Positions 8,952 to 19,330 of a stretch of DNA of 34,338 bases are shown in pieces (position 1 is the first letter of the stretch; each line of letters starts with the position of its first letter). The notes under the pieces were generated by a model, which was given only the letters and a program-made list of their open reading frames with translations, was not told the origin of the DNA and did no database searches. The position numbers and the translations under genes were made by a program. Origin of the DNA: Xenoacremonium recifei. Taxonomy: Eukaryota > Ascomycota > Sordariomycetes > Hypocreales > Nectriaceae. The stretch is taken from NCBI GenBank assembly GCA_012184525.1, contig WOFQ01000128.1:1-34338 (forward strand). Direction: 5' to 3'.

Positions 8952-10488
8952 TCACGCAAGGAAAAAGCCCATCACCGCCGCCGCAACCGCCACGCCCACC
9001 ACCCCGCCCCTGGGCAAATACGTCGAAGCCGCCGCACTATCATCGCCACTACTGCTCTCGCCCTGCGTGCTGCTGTTCTGCTCCAGCACGAAGATCTCGC
9101 CCGTGGCATCCGAGGAGAACCATAGTCTGCCGCTGGTGTCGAATGCGAGGCCCACGGGGCGGAAGCATTGCGAGGGGCAGGCGGAGAGGTTGGCGTTTTG
9201 GAGGATGGGCGTGAGGGCGGTGGTGCTGTTGGAGGGGGAGGTTGGGTGGCCGGATGTGAGGGCCAGGCGGGCGATTTGGTAGCCTACGGGAGGGGAGCGG
9301 TTCCCTGGGAGGGAGGGTGAGTGAGTGGTTGTGGTGAGATAGGGGAAGAGAGGAGAGGGGATAACTTACAGCTTCCGTGGAAAGAGATGTATGCTTCGCT
9401 GCCGTTGGACGTGAAGACAATGTCTAGCGGTGCCATATGTGCTTGAAACGACAGCACCGGAGCTTCGAACTCATCCCGACATTCAGAATCAGACAGTATC
9501 GTGAGATCGTCACCCTCATAGTCGAGCGGGAACTGATCCCCCGTCTCCAAATCCCCCAAGTTTGGAAAATCCTCAGTCGACCACAGCGCTACACACCGCG
9601 GATATCCGTAATTGCTCCCCTCCGGCTCACTCCCATTCAAGTACCCATGAAAATTGAGTTCCTCAGCCGGGTTATCCGTATGAATATCGCTCCCCTCCCT
9701 CTGCAGCTGATCAACCGAATTCTCGACGCTCCAAATCCCCCCCGTGACAGGATGTTCCGCCACACCCACCGAGTTTCGCAACCCCCAGCCTAGCAGCACG
9801 CCAGCAGACGAGAAATTATACGGCGCGTCGGCTGCGTTTAGAGCGGTAATATTGAAGGCGCGGAGTTGCGAGTGGCCGGAGGTCTTGTCGGCCGCGGCGT
9901 CGTCCTCGTTGCTGGCGCTGCCGCGCGAGACGAGGAGAAGATCCGGGTGTTTTTGGGGGATCAGGAGCGTGCGCGTGATGTGGTCTGCGTTGCTCATGTT
10001 GGTGACTAGTGTGCGGCGCGAGGAGAGTGTCGAGGCGGCGGGATCGTACGCCCAGGAGAAGACCTCGGCGGCACTGGAAGCGAAGATGGTGCTTCCATCG
10101 GCAGAGAGCGCGATGCCGTGAGTGAGCTGCAGTCATGTATGTTAGTCCGCTACCTCGCTCAAGATCGAAAGTCCAGTGTTCGGGTTAAACTCACGTTCTT
10201 GTTCTCAACCACCACCGTCCGATTTCCCACCGCCAAACACTCCCCCTCGGCCACACCATACCGCACCAACCCAACACCCACCTCCACAACAACCAACGAG
10301 CCCTGCGCATCGAACAGGATGCCGCGCGGACTGGTGAGATTCGCCGCGACGAGGCGGTACGTCCAGCCCTCGGCAGCGACGGGCGCGGGGTACGAGACGG
10401 CCAGCGTCCCGGAGCAGTTGCTGTTGCTGCAGACCGCTGCACTTATAACGGAGCAGAATAGGAGCAGCAGCCGCAGTAAGGAAGCCAT
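8952..10488 (-). CDS. secreted, probably GPI-anchored PQQ-dependent sorbosone/pyranose dehydrogenase-like protein (AA12 type)
   Basis: Exons on the minus strand: 10488-10195, 10126-9370 and 9304-8952, giving 467 residues; introns are 68 and 65 nt. The first ~20 residues form a signal peptide (MASLLRLLLLFCSVISAAVC). The body shows hallmarks of the glucose/sorbosone dehydrogenase propeller: LTHGIALSADG (likely active-site His101), GWGLRNSVGV, SNYGYPRC, AHMAPLDIVF and FHGSWNRSPPVGYQ. The last motif appears only if the second intron ends at CTCCCAG (9305), which fixes the acceptor. Many N-glycosylation sequons are present. The C-terminus has a Ser/Asp-rich stretch, then GGVVGVAVAAAVMGFFLA, as expected for a GPI signal. 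Fungal relatives are the PQQ-dependent dehydrogenases of CAZy AA12, which oxidise sugars and can feed electrons to LPMOs or cytochromes; substrate and PQQ binding here are inferred. Confidence 0.8.
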
Positions 10489-11244
10489 CGTGAGAGTGAG
10501 GGAGGGAGGGATGGTAACCAGCAGGCAGGCCTCGGCTCGGGCGGGCAGGGCGGGCGGCCATCCGCTATTATATCATGTTGCATGCAGTCAGTCCGCCAAG
10601 GCCCACGATCTCCGTCACATGCGCATGCCACCTCAGTCAGTCAGTCTACTACTGTACCTTAGCAACATCAACATCCCCGCACCCCCGGATTTTCCCTCAG
10701 GCACTAACCGCGAGCACGAGACCTGCCAGCGTGACATAAGACCTAAACCGGGAGCGAGACAACCTTAGACGGGAGGCAAAAAGGCTGTGGCGGATCTGGC
10801 TCGGAAGCGCTGCGGCGTGCGACACTTGCGGTTTGAGCGTGGCCTGATCGGCACTCCGGGGCGGTTAGCGAGAAAGATTCCGTTGTATTATTGTGTGTGT
10901 GTGTGTGTTTGTGCTATAGAGTCTTTTCCCGGCGAGGCCCCGCGCAACAAAGGAAATAAAAAAAAAGAAAGGAAGCTTATTCCTTTTAGAGTCCGTCCCT
11001 GTCTTCTCTCCGACAACTCGCTCTTCAGACAGAGGAGATCAAAACAAGGACTACAAAGGCTAGATACAGACTAGATACGAATGGCTGTGTGTTGTGTGTG
11101 TGTTTGTGTGTGTTTGTGTGTGTTTAGCATCCCAACAAAGTATTCCCTGACGCCTGCAAAATGTCCAGTTGTACGCACGCATGTCTTCTTTTGCATAAGC
11201 AGGCTCACTCACGGCCCCAATCTCACTCAAGCGTGTAGCAACTC
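10489..11244. other. spacer with two (GT)n microsatellites
   Basis: About 750 bp upstream of the quinoprotein gene and downstream of the Whi2-like gene. It has GT runs at 10893-10908 and 11085-11124. A TATAATA-like box on the minus strand lies near 10565-10572, about 80 bp before the quinoprotein ATG. No further gene is supported. Confidence 0.55.
11085..11124. repeat. interrupted (TG)n microsatellite
   Basis: TG dinucleotides interrupted by TTTG units over about 40 bp, just after the stop codon of the Whi2-like gene. A second, shorter TG run lies at 10893-10908. Confidence 0.85.
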
Positions 11245-13094
11245 TCAACGAAGCCCAATGACACTCATCTCGAGCGTCCACACTCTCCGAATCCACACCT
11301 TGAGCTTGCCCTCGACGCCCTCAACGTTGTCCAGCTCGACGCCCTCCCACCAGCATCGCCGCGCAGGCTTGCGCCAGAACAGCAGCAGCTTCTGCGCCAT
11401 GCCCACGGCGTTGTTGCCCATCTCGTTGCCGCGGATGTCGCTGCGCAGGCGCGCCAGGGCCAGACTGCAGATGACCGCCTTGTTGGGCTCGCCGGCGCGG
11501 TGGCCCCAGATGTCGTCGTGGTTGAAGCCTCTGCAAACATGTTAGAAGAGCGAGTACAACTCTATAGTTCAAACAAACACATACCCAGCTGTCAGCATCT
11601 CAATGAGATGCGCCTCCGTCGTCCCCGGCTCGTCACTCCTCTTCAGCCCGGAAAAGATGCCGTTCTGCTTTTGCAGCGCCTGGGCGGCTGCCCGCTTGAC
11701 CTGCATCATGTCCACCTGACTGATGTCCGGTCGGGGCGGGATGGCGTAGAAGTCGAGGTCCTCCCTCAACACAATGATTCCAGCTCTCTTAGAGTCATCT
11801 CTGGAGGGGATCGGGTCGAGGGCCGCGTCTCCGTCTTGGGATGTCCCCGGCGACGAATCTGAGGGGATGGACTGCGCGACGTTCCGGAAGAAATCCAGCA
11901 TGTACTGCAAAGATGCAGGGTCGTACTGGACACACACACGTATAAGTGTCATGCATGGGACCTAGAAAAGAAAGGGCTGTCTGTATACGTACATCTACTT
12001 GCACGGCATCGTTTTCTGAGAAGCCGCTCATGTGGCCCTCGGGGAATAGGCCATTGGGAAACAAAGACAACAATACAAATTCAGGCAGCGTCAACAGCTC
12101 ATCTCGGGACAGACAGAACCGAGTGCCCCTATGACTGGTTAATGCCTTAACCTCTAAAGTATCAGCGTAGAGAAACTCACCTCAGGTCCATAGCAATCGT
12201 CTCGTCGGCACCAACATCCCCCAGGGCATTGACGGGCGGCCCGCCCTGCTGCACCTGGGTGATGATACTCGACGCTCCTCCAGCGGCAGCCATCAGATAT
12301 GAAAACGAAAGAAGCGGACTATCGCCCTCCGAGTACGCAGGCGGCGGCTCAGCGTCGTCGTCCTTGCGACTAGAGCTCGAGTCCCCCTTGGTATCCCGCG
12401 GGAGCGCGCGCTTGGTCTCGGCAACGGGATCGCGGAACGCCCTCGCAGACTGATCTGGATCGAAGGGCTGGGGCTGGGGCTGCTGCGTGTAGCAGCGGTG
12501 GTCGACAGGCGCTGACGAGTAGGCCGGGGCGGCGACGGTAGCGACTGAACCGGAAGCCTCAGCAGCAGAGGAGCTGGCGGCGGGAAACTTGCCGCTGCGG
12601 ACGGTGTCGTCCGGGTGGTGGTCGTGATCGTGATCGTGATCGTGGTCGGGGGGGCAAAAGAGCGACGAGAAGGGCGGCGGGCGCGGCGACGAGGAGGATC
12701 CCTCAGAGGCAGGGTACTGCGGCGGCGGGGAGCGTTCGCGGCTCAGCAGGTCTTCGTGATGCGGCTCGTAGTCGCGGTTGCTGGTAGTAGTGGTGGTGAT
12801 CTTCAGCGGGCGGCAGCGGATCTCTGTCAACGACGACGTCGACTTCTCCGAGTCGGACTCCGAGGACTCGCACGGTCCGAGAACAAGGCTCTGCGGTGCC
12901 GACAGTGTGACGGATTGCAGTGCTGTGCTGGCGGCGCGAGCGAGGAGATGGGCGGGCGGCTGGCTGGCTGGTGACCGGAGATGCAATGCAAGGAGCCGGT
13001 GAGCAGCAGCAGCAGCAGCGGAGTGAAGCAGCGCGATAGAGGGTTCGCGGGAGCGTGTGATGGCGCTGGCTAGAGCAATTCGCACAGCAGCCAC
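11245..13094 (-). CDS. Whi2-like BTB/POZ-type stress-response protein
   Basis: Four minus-strand exons, 13094-12181, 12128-11993, 11925-11585 and 11530-11245, join in frame to 558 residues; introns are 52, 67 and 54 nt. The first ~300 residues are low-complexity (Ala, Ser and Pro rich) and include a His-Asp repeat near residues 150-160. The conserved core starts at about 307: RFCLSRDELLTLPEFVLLSL, then FPNGLFPEGHM, then YDPASLQYMLDFFRN. This is the fungal Whi2/BTB-like (KCTD-related) signature. The C-terminal part (GFNHDDIWGHRAGEPNKAVI, then MAQKLLLFWRKPARRCWWEG) is also well conserved. In yeast Whi2 acts with the phosphatases Psr1/Psr2 in the general stress response and in restraining TORC1 on low amino acids. 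The start codon is uncertain, because the Ala-rich N-terminus is not typical and an upstream exon could exist. Confidence 0.75.
12621..12647. repeat. GATCGT hexamer repeat encoding a His-Asp run
   Basis: Tandem GATCGT units on the plus strand read on the minus strand as alternating His and Asp codons within the disordered N-terminal part of the Whi2-like protein. It looks like a replication-slippage repeat, and may give the protein a metal-binding-like patch. Confidence 0.75.
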
Positions 13095-13244
13095 ATGAAC
13101 ACGGGGCCGGCAGTCTCGCAGAAACGGATAGAGGAGCAGCTCTGATGGTCGCCGTCGTTAATCGTTGTTTAGACACAGACTGACTGATTGATGCCAGAGG
13201 GTGTGGTCGGACGGCCGATGGAGATTGAGTCCAGCCTGCCCCAG

Positions 13245-13417
13245 CCAATCCAACAGCCCATGTCCGCCCATCAATCAATCAAATCAATCAGCGGCCGGTC
13301 CCCTGAACGGACAGGCTCACAGCGGCCGTTCCAGCGCATCACGGCAGGGGAGACCCCATGGACGCTGTGACCAATGAGAGGCCATGACATCGTCCCCGTC
13401 CACTCAATTCAGCCAAT
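13245..13417. promoter_or_regulatory. three CCAAT boxes upstream of the Whi2-like gene
   Basis: CCAAT cores occur at 13245-13249, 13371-13375 and 13413-13417, within the 530-bp spacer between the Whi2-like start and the GPATCH1-like stop. CCAAT is the binding core of the fungal HAP/CBC complex. Use by the Whi2-like promoter is inference. The rest of the spacer 13095-13627 shows no gene, only short ATCAATCA repeats near 13270. Confidence 0.35.
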
Positions 13418-13627
13418 GGGTGGCTTAAGCACACCTCAGACCCCCACGGTGGAGCTTGGGCGGCTAGAGGTGAGTTTATACGGATGGAGCCGCGGGAGAC
13501 ATCGTTGTCTACAGAGTAAAGTAAAGAGTAGATGTTGATGGATTATGTTTCTTAGACAAGGTATATATGAAGCTAGTTGTCCCAGAGATGACACCAGAAA
13601 AGTATACGCCATCTATCCCCAGTTGAT

Positions 13628-15763
13628 TCAATCGTCGCTGTCGCTGTCTCCAAAAATCGCCCGCAGGACCTCGTCATGGGCCGTCGTCCCCTCGACGGCT
13701 TCATTCTTCTCCGGATCAACCGCCACCACTTTAGGGGCATCTTTCATTGTCTCCGGCGCAACCTGTGGCTCTGGAGCTGGTGTAATACCTTCAATAGCCT
13801 TAAGGTCTGGTATGACTGGCCCTGAGGTTGACGGTCGGAACGGTTCCTCCGCCCCAGGAGCACCATCTGGTTGTACATGTGCTGGCGGCTTCACGTTGAA
13901 CCGCTTGCACAGCAGTCTCGTTGGGAAGAAGTCTTCCACTGTTCGTGTCATCTTGCCATACATGCCCAGTTTTGCCGCTTCCTCTGCCGGGTCCGTGACC
14001 TTCGGCTCGGGCTTCGATAGCAGTTCCGTTCCTGCAGCGGCTCCAGATGTCATGGAGGAGGACGCTGTTTTGCCTGTCGTGAACCGCGAGGCCATGAACC
14101 CTGTCATGGGCTTGAAGATCCGCGCGCAATTGTAGAACTCATTGAGCTCTCTCAGATAGTCGTCATCCGACATGCCCTTTGGCAGATATGGTAGAGGATG
14201 CGCTTCTCTCGCAAAATGCTCCAGGTATGTCCGGTATCGAGCTTTCTTCTCCTCGTTGTCCGCGTACGGTCCGGCAGATCCTCTAGATATTGCTGCCACA
14301 GCCGTTTCGCGGTCCAGCACCGGGGCCTGATCCCACAAAGCTTGTTGTTTCTCTTCCTCGGTCATGGTAAACCCCTCAGGCACTTCGCCTAAACCCTGAG
14401 GCAAGTCCTTTCTCCCCGACCCAGCAGCTATGCGGTCACGAGCTGAACCTGATATAAAATCGAAGACCGACTTCCCCGGTAAGCTCTTCTCTCCCAGGAT
14501 GGCAGCTCGCGATTTGGCGTCATGAGTTGAAGCCTTGGCTGCCTCCGCCGTAGACATGTAGTTGCTTGATTTTGAGTCAACTGATGCTGCCTTTGACGAT
14601 TTCCAGCCTTCAGGCACTGTTGGGGGCGTGTACTGAAGCAAGAGGTTCGACAAGTCCTCTGTAATCTTGGCGAGCACAAATCCATCCAGGGGTAGTCGGC
14701 CGTCATGACATCGGCTCAAGTTGTTCCCAGCTCGAGCTGTTCGGGATACGAAGATAGGAGCATTCCGGAGGGTTGGGTTGGACGCAGTCGCCTTCTTGGC
14801 CTTTTTCTTCTTCTTGTCGCCCCCAATGACCCGATTATACCTAATCTTGGGTCCAATCTCGTAGGGGTCTTCATCATCTGAGCCGTTGTCGTTTAGGATG
14901 CCGACGCCGATGCCGCCCCGATCTGTCTTCGGTTTCGCTTTTCCTGGCCCGAATAATGGAGTAGTCCGTTGACCAGGCCGTATGCGGCCCTCATCGTCCC
15001 CTTCTTGGTCGTCGTCATGATCGGCAGTAGAGTTGCGGTCATGACCTAGACTGGTGAGTTTTGCCTCTCCATCGTGACCAAGGCCTTTTCGATCATTCTT
15101 GCGACTGAACTGGATCATGAGCGCATCATCCGGGGCGAACAAATGCGTTTGGTCACTAGCCCCAGGGCCAGATTTCCCTACATCCAGTCTCGCTTGACGT
15201 CGGATCTTGGGTCCAATACCCTGGCCGTCCTTCCAGCCCATTTTTTTCAATAGTTTGAAGCCCATGGTCTCTCCAGTTGCCCGGAACAGACCCATGAGGC
15301 CGCCAGAACCGCCCTCATCTTTGGTCGACGCTCCCAAGCCAGCGAAGGCGTGAGACGTCTCGATCTTCTGAGCTTCGGCAGCATCAGCAAGGTCCTCCTC
15401 ATCCATGTAGTCCTCGGCTCGTTGTTGCGGAGCACGGTCCTTTTGGCGGTTGTTGCGACTCGAGACAAAGGTTGATGGTGTCCATCCCTCCTTGGATCCG
15501 ACCGTATTGAAGTATCTAACACATGATTAGCCATTGACTGCGCAAAGATGAACAGGACAGCCACCATACCCTGCGCTCCAGCCGCCAGTAAAGGCGCCAT
15601 GGAGTCGTTTGCGCCCCCGCTCATCTCTCACCTCCTGTTTCCAGAGAGGGACAAAGGAGCCATCATCGCGAGCTTCTGCCTCGTCGGGCAGCGGGGTGCC
15701 GAAGACAGCGAAGGGGGCAGCAGTATCGGCTTCGTATGTGGATCGCGAGCGTTTATATGACAT
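13628..15763 (-). CDS. GPATCH1-like G-patch protein, spliceosome-associated
   Basis: Two minus-strand exons, 15763-15570 and 15515-13628 (54-nt intron), give 693 residues. The N-terminus has the family signature: MSYKRSRSTYEAD, FGTPLP, DDGSFVPLWKQEVRDERGRK, LHGAFTGGWSAGYFNTVGS and EGWTPSTFVSSRNNR. Next come MDEEDLADAAEA (from residue 102) and a G-patch core at about 146-172 (ETMGFKLLKKMGWKDGQGIG). The middle holds GPKIRYNRV and a lysine patch; the C-terminal third includes a LPKGMSDDDYLRELNEFYNC-type segment and ends in an acidic tail. G-patch proteins activate DEAH helicases. GPATCH1 in animals and intron-rich fungi pairs with DHX35 at the catalytic spliceosome and affects splice-site choice. 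The promoter is shared head-to-head with PEX20 across about 800 bp. Confidence 0.88.
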
Positions 15764-16562
15764 GGGATCGGGTTCTGGAAGCGCGATGGCGACAGAACTG
15801 GTGGTGCATCGAGGTCGAAGTCGAAGAGAATCTCTTTGGATCTTACAGCTCCAAGTCGCATCAGTGACTGCGCTGGAGTCTCATTCCAGGTCGTCTTATC
15901 GATAAAGAGCCTGGCTAGATGCCTTAGGCCAGGTCCCCAGCGCGTGTTCTCGCAGAATGTCGAGTGTCCGGGCTGAACAGGGGGAGACGACGGAAATCAT
16001 CGTTAAATGTTTGTTTTTTTGTTGACAGAAGTTAAACGCTACAGTCCGAATCGAGCAGTGGCATATCGTCACGTGCGATCTGTTCCTCATGCCTGGATTG
16101 CCAGGCGGATAGCAGTGGGCGTGGCAATCACGAGCCACTATAGTTCGAGCCAGCAGGGGGGCTTCGGCTCGGCTTGTCTTCCCCTCCTCCACCTCCACTC
16201 TTCCACTCCCCCACAAACCCTCCGGTGAATTGAGGGCATGTCATGCATCTTTTGGCATTGATTCACTGCTAGGATATCACCTTGCCTTCATTTCTTCTTC
16301 ATTTGGTCTTTTTCTGGTCCCTCGTGGCACAGAATTTTCCTGGCTAGCTATAGCAACACTGTGGCCCTTCCGTCTTTTCTCTCTTTCTCTCATCCACCTT
16401 TTCCGATCGTCATAACAATCCTCCCTCCTATCATCTTCTGCGCCGAGGCTCACTTCGGCTTTGCTGATCATCGTCGCCTTGCTGCAAGACCCCAGCTCAT
16501 CCATCCCTGAGACACTCTCACCGAGACACTCGCAACTATCTGGCCAACCACGAATCTTCGCA
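15764..16562. promoter_or_regulatory. bidirectional promoter region of GPATCH1-like gene and PEX20
   Basis: The two start codons are divergent and 799 bp apart, so both promoters and leaders lie here. The PEX20 side ends in a long CT-rich leader (about 16360-16500). A CACGTG core lies near 16070. A minus-strand frame within 15764-15861 has no independent support. Confidence 0.5.
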
Positions 16563-17835
16563 ATGGCCGACGCTTCTTGCAGTGGCGGAACGCCCTTCAA
16601 GCAGCTGGTTGACCACCAGTCTCGCGATGCGAGCCATCATCAGGACCGTCTAGTCCAAGCCCAGGGCCCTCGGGGCGTAAGTAACCTCGCCGTCCAATCT
16701 TTGTTCTTTGCTAACCAGCCACCAGTCTTTCCGAGCTGCTCCTCAGCCTCAGCATCAGCAGGCTCAAGCTGGTTTCGACGCTTTCATGCAAGGCCCTACT
16801 GGTCTCCCTGGCGTCTTGGGAGTTCCTGATACTCCTCAGCAGCACGCAGCTGGTCGTCTCAACGCCCATACTGTCGCTCTGCATCCTGCTCAGTCTTCTG
16901 CCTATCCTCCTGCCCATCTTCCTGCCCAGCCGCTTGCTCCGCGAGCCGTTCCCATGGGCCAGCCGCCTCAGTTTCATTACGGCGCTGCTGGCCCCCAACC
17001 CAGCCCCCAACATGCGTGGTCGGCTGAGTTCAACCAGTACTCGATCAACAGCAATTATGCCCAGCAGAATGCCCTTCCTGCCCAGCCAGCTATCCAGCCT
17101 CACATGCAGAACCAGTTTCACAATCACTTCTCTCCCCTTCATGCTATGCCTGGAATGTACGGACCTCCCACCGCCTATGGCATGGGCATGACAAATAATG
17201 GCTATACCCCTGTGTTTGGTCCTGTTCCGGGAGGAGTTCAGCAATCTCAGTATGATGCTGCCAAAGAGGACGATGACGAGTTCGTCAAGGAGATGGATAA
17301 GTGGATGGCAGTCCATGGCCCTCGAGCTGAGGCGAAGCGAGCTCAGGAGGCTGCTGCCGCCGCTACTGCCGAGGCTGCAGCTTCTGAGGACGCCGCTAAG
17401 GCTGCGACTACCGAGAAAGTCTCTACTGAGGCCCCTGCTACTAAGGAGACCGTCACTGAAGAGACTAAGACTCGCCTTGATGAGCCCTCTCAGCTCACTG
17501 ACCTCGATGTCCCTGAGCTTGGTAATCTCTCTTTGAACTCTCAGGAGAACGTCTCCGTCGACCCCGTCCAAGAGACTCAGGAGAACATCGAGGAGTCCCA
17601 GAGCGAGGCCCCCGGAGCCAAGTCCGATGTCGCTGAAGCTGCTGAGCGACTTCTCGAGTCCGTCGAGCATGAAGATGGTGACAAGTGGAAGAACTCCAAC
17701 TTCCTCAAGCTCATGCGCGATTTCCGCGATGGCAACAAGGAGATCATTGGCAACGATGTGGTCGACGCCGCTACCGGTGCTGATGCTGGCACCGAGGCTG
17801 AGGCTGCCGTTGAGGCCGCTAAGACTGACAACTGA
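16563..17835 (+). CDS. PEX20: PEX20, PTS2 import co-receptor (peroxin 20)
   Basis: Exons 16563-16676 and 16726-17835 (49-nt intron) give 407 residues. The N-terminus MADASCSGGTPFKQLVDHQS carries the single cysteine (Cys6) and nearby lysine (Lys13) typical of the Pex5/Pex20 recycling signal, which is ubiquitinated for export from the peroxisome. A Gln/Pro-rich middle follows, with a WxxEF motif (WSAEF, Trp136), the type that binds Pex13/Pex14. A second Trp segment (MDKWMAVHG, Trp231) precedes an Ala/Glu/Thr-rich linker. The C-terminus (KWKNSNFLKLMRDFRDG, then NDVVDA) matches the conserved Pex7-binding end. With Pex7, the protein imports PTS2 cargo such as 3-ketoacyl-CoA thiolase. Codons are strongly biased to GCT/CTC/GAG, producing a long spurious frame on the opposite strand. 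Confidence 0.9.
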
Positions 17836-19330
17836 ACTCCTGGTCGAGCCCGGGACGAAGAGGCATTCCATGCTTGTCTGCTGGGTGGATCTTCTCATGA
17901 AGCTCATGACCTAGTTGAGGACGCTGCTGGTCGACTCTTGCCGACTGCGGCACCTCTGACTGCCCGCGACACCTCTCATAAGTCCTGCGCTCACCAGTTG
18001 AGTCAGACGTTATTCTAGGATGCCTCATCCAGAAGCCGATTGACCTCCTTACACCTTCTTTCTCCATCCCCCATTCCCTATTCCTCTATTCCCCCATTTC
18101 CCCATTTTCCCATTTTCCTTTGTCCTCATAAATCGACCAAGCCTCCAACGACCCAGCCACAGCCAGGGTTTTCACCGAGAGGCATCATCAAGTCGACACG
18201 TGTACGATGGAGTTACGATACGAACGACTAGATACCCTTCGCCCTACACGACTCGCCATGACTCGTCACGATCCGGGGGAAGGCATGGCCATGACGCCAA
18301 CCGTTTTCATGTTCCTTTTGCCGACGCATTTTGCCCTCCCAATATTGCTAGCGCCCTCTCGGTGCAAGCAATATGGGAAAGCAAGAAGCTCCGCAACAGT
18401 CTTCACAGCGGATATTCTCGACTCTCATATCTGACCACCGAACGTGGCCGATAAGAGAGTCATGACATTCCCATGAAGCACATCGCAGAGCCTCAACGCA
18501 CCCCCGCCTTGTCTCTCCCTGCCGACAGGAATCGTCACCACACAGCATGGGCGAGCAAGACAGGACAGCAGCAGCATTTTCTTTTCCTTTATAGTCCCGC
18601 CGGGACCTGTATGTACAACAGCGCATGAATCGACGCCGATTCTCATAGCTAGCGAGCATTTGCGAGGAGGGCCTCGCGGTTACCTATACCAACTAATTGC
18701 TGAAGACCTAGACAGAATTACCCCTAGGTAGACTTCAGAAAAGACATAAGTCACAAATTCTCCAGTTCCTACTTGATGTGATTAAATCCTTGCCTACTAC
18801 AACTGTACTTGAACATTCACCTGCTCTCCAATGACTTAAATCTTCATGCTGTATTTTTTCATTTGAACGTTCGATATATCTTTCATATGAATCGACGAGT
18901 TGATTACATCTCTTCACTAGACTATCCTCCTAACGCCATCCCTAACCCGCCGCGCTCATTTGAGGAAGTTGACGAACCGACCTCTATACATACAAGAAAG
19001 CAAATCCCCTATCGATGCACACACACACATAATATATTTTCCGCTCGATCCGTCGTTTCCCACCATTTTGATATTCTTCGGCGGCCAAGTCCACCGACGC
19101 ACGCTCGCTGAAGAAAACCGTACTAAAAAGACCTGCCAAAACTCCCGATGTTGTTGTTGTTGCTGGGGGAAAGGAGCGCGTGTGATACCGGGACCAGTCG
19201 TTCGTGTATAACGCCCGCATGAATATATAAGCGAAGAAAATTCGTAGCTGGCCAGGATCGTATTACCGTAGAGGAGAGGCTAATAAGCATCCCTCTGTAC
19301 TCGACTGAAGAAAGAAGATGGTGGTCATAA
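17836..19330. other. convergent spacer after PEX20, no supportable gene
   Basis: About 1.5 kb between the 3' ends of PEX20 and the membrane-protein gene. It contains C/T-rich sequence at 18055-18125, a CA run near 19018-19029 and a TTG run at about 19149-19162. Two overlapping frames at 18200-18454 start with ATG but have no recognisable product. Confidence 0.5.

Noticed and set aside
9283..9304. Alternative acceptor CCCGTAG for the second intron of the quinoprotein gene
   Set aside because: It keeps frame but deletes the WNRSPPV part of the conserved HGSWNR motif; the upstream acceptor CTCCCAG restores it.
16711..17907. 398-codon open frame on the minus strand opposite PEX20
   Set aside because: It is a mirror of PEX20's biased GCT/CTC/GAG codons; the plus-strand product matches PEX20 from Cys6 to the C-terminus.
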